Source: CAZDBA01 sp964503615 (lineage in GTDB: Bacteria; Planctomycetota; Planctomycetia; Pirellulales; Pirellulaceae). From it: a DNA stretch of 22,893 nt. Both the position numbers and the translations under genes were made by a program. Positions 22,499-22,893 of the stretch are shown here, in pieces. The stretch's first letter is position 1. Each line of letters begins with the position of its first letter. The notes beneath the pieces are model-generated. The model was not told the origin of the DNA and searched no databases. It worked only from the letters and a program-made list of their open reading frames with translations. The stretch spans positions 1 through 22,893 of the forward strand of contig CAZDBA010000077.1 in NCBI GenBank assembly GCA_964503615.1, in the 5' to 3' direction.

Positions 22499-22893
22499 AT
22501 GATTGCAACTCCTTTCATGAGCAACGAACGACTCAAAGTACTCATTGAAAAAACGGCGTCGGAGATTCTCGAAAATCAGCTTGGTTTTTGGAAATTCAAA
22601 ATCGGTGAAGCGCTTGTTTTCGTGATCACGGACGAATCCCACAACCGGATGCGAATTATGTCTCCAATCGTCGATATTGCATCCATTTCCCAAGACGAGT
22701 GGTTGGTTCTAATGTCTGCCAATTTCGACCGTGCCTTGGATGCGAGATTCTGCGTTAACGACAACGTGCTCTGGTCAGCGTTCATTCATCCACTGCAAGA
22801 ACTTGAGCCGCAGCAGTTTCTGAATGCCCTCGATCAAGTTATCACGTTGGCAGGAAATTACGGCACGACCTATTCAAGTACGGATATCGTGTT
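22499..22893 (+). CDS. YbjN/CesT chaperone-like protein, 3' end outside the window
   Basis: An open frame from ATG 22499 to the right edge, 131 codons without a stop, so the gene is truncated by the window. AGGA stands 9 nt before the ATG; a second in-frame ATG at 22517 is an alternative. The translation is not repetitive and resembles the YbjN / type III secretion chaperone (CesT-like) fold: LGFWKFKIGEALVFVITD, MRIMSPIVDIASI, LVLMSANFDRALDARFC, LWSAFIHPLQEL, then QFLNALDQVITLAGNYGTTY. Similar proteins occur in cyanobacteria and planctomycetes and are thought to bind peptides; a function cannot be assigned. It starts 75 nt after the lipid operon on the same strand, so it could be read through or have its own promoter. 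Confidence 0.75.
   Translation, partial: MIATPFMSNERLKVLIEKTASEILENQLGFWKFKIGEALVFVITDESHNRMRIMSPIVDIASISQDEWLVLMSANFDRALDARFCVNDNVLWSAFIHPLQELEPQQFLNALDQVITLAGNYGTTYSSTDIV

Overview
The window reads as a chromosomal segment of a planctomycete, most likely a Pirellulaceae/Rhodopirellula-type marine bacterium. This rests on protein style: a secreted prenyltransferase/squalene-oxidase-repeat protein, a secreted PQQ-type beta-propeller opening with WTQWRGPQRDG, a GlmU-like protein without a canonical pyrophosphorylase loop, a zinc-ribbon membrane protein, and a housekeeping sigma factor with the KFCTYATWW variant of region 2. No 16S or other marker RNA is present, so the assignment is an inference. 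No phage, IS element, CRISPR array or tRNA was found.

Layout. 1-2.6 kb: a J-domain protein fused to a probable winged helix (+) converges on rpoD (-) across a strong bidirectional terminator. 2.65-3.55 kb is about 0.9 kb of apparently non-coding DNA upstream of rpoD. 3.5-5.6 kb: a zinc-ribbon two-TM protein and the GlmU-like protein (+). 5.6-9.4 kb: a minus-strand series in transcription order groES, secreted prenyltransferase-repeat protein, cutC, and a MerR-type regulator with a degenerate cobalamin-binding domain and a possible autoregulatory operator. 9.8-10.7 kb: an orphan Soj/ParA ATPase (+). 10.8-11.6 kb: a cysteine- and proline-rich exported protein (-) and a hairpin-containing repeat element. 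11.9-13.4 kb: an FHA-GGDEF diguanylate cyclase and SufE (+). A 100-N gap at 13392-13491 is flanked on both sides by the same 11 bases, so it is probably a scaffolding artefact with no missing sequence. 13.5-16.0 kb: metF and the secreted beta-propeller (-). 16.2-22.4 kb: a small exported peptide and then a tight six-gene plus-strand operon. The window ends in a truncated YbjN/CesT-like gene.

The most interesting region is the operon 16547-22423: DCC/DUF393 thiol protein, FAD amine-oxidase-like protein (COG2907), DUF1365, CFA-synthase-like methyltransferase 1, DUF1295 membrane reductase-like protein, CFA-synthase-like methyltransferase 2. Start and stop codons overlap or nearly touch throughout. 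The FAD protein + DUF1365 + CFA-like trio matches, as I recall it, the protein families behind methylated furan fatty acid synthesis in Rhodobacter sphaeroides. Methyltransferase 1 has lost two of the bicarbonate-site residues of true cyclopropane synthases (Cys to Ser, His to Gln), which argues for a methylated product other than a cyclopropane. Methyltransferase 2 keeps those residues and belongs to a different branch. I infer an acyl-chain-modifying pathway, possibly a furan or dimethyl-furan lipid route, with DUF1295 and methyltransferase 2 as accessory steps.
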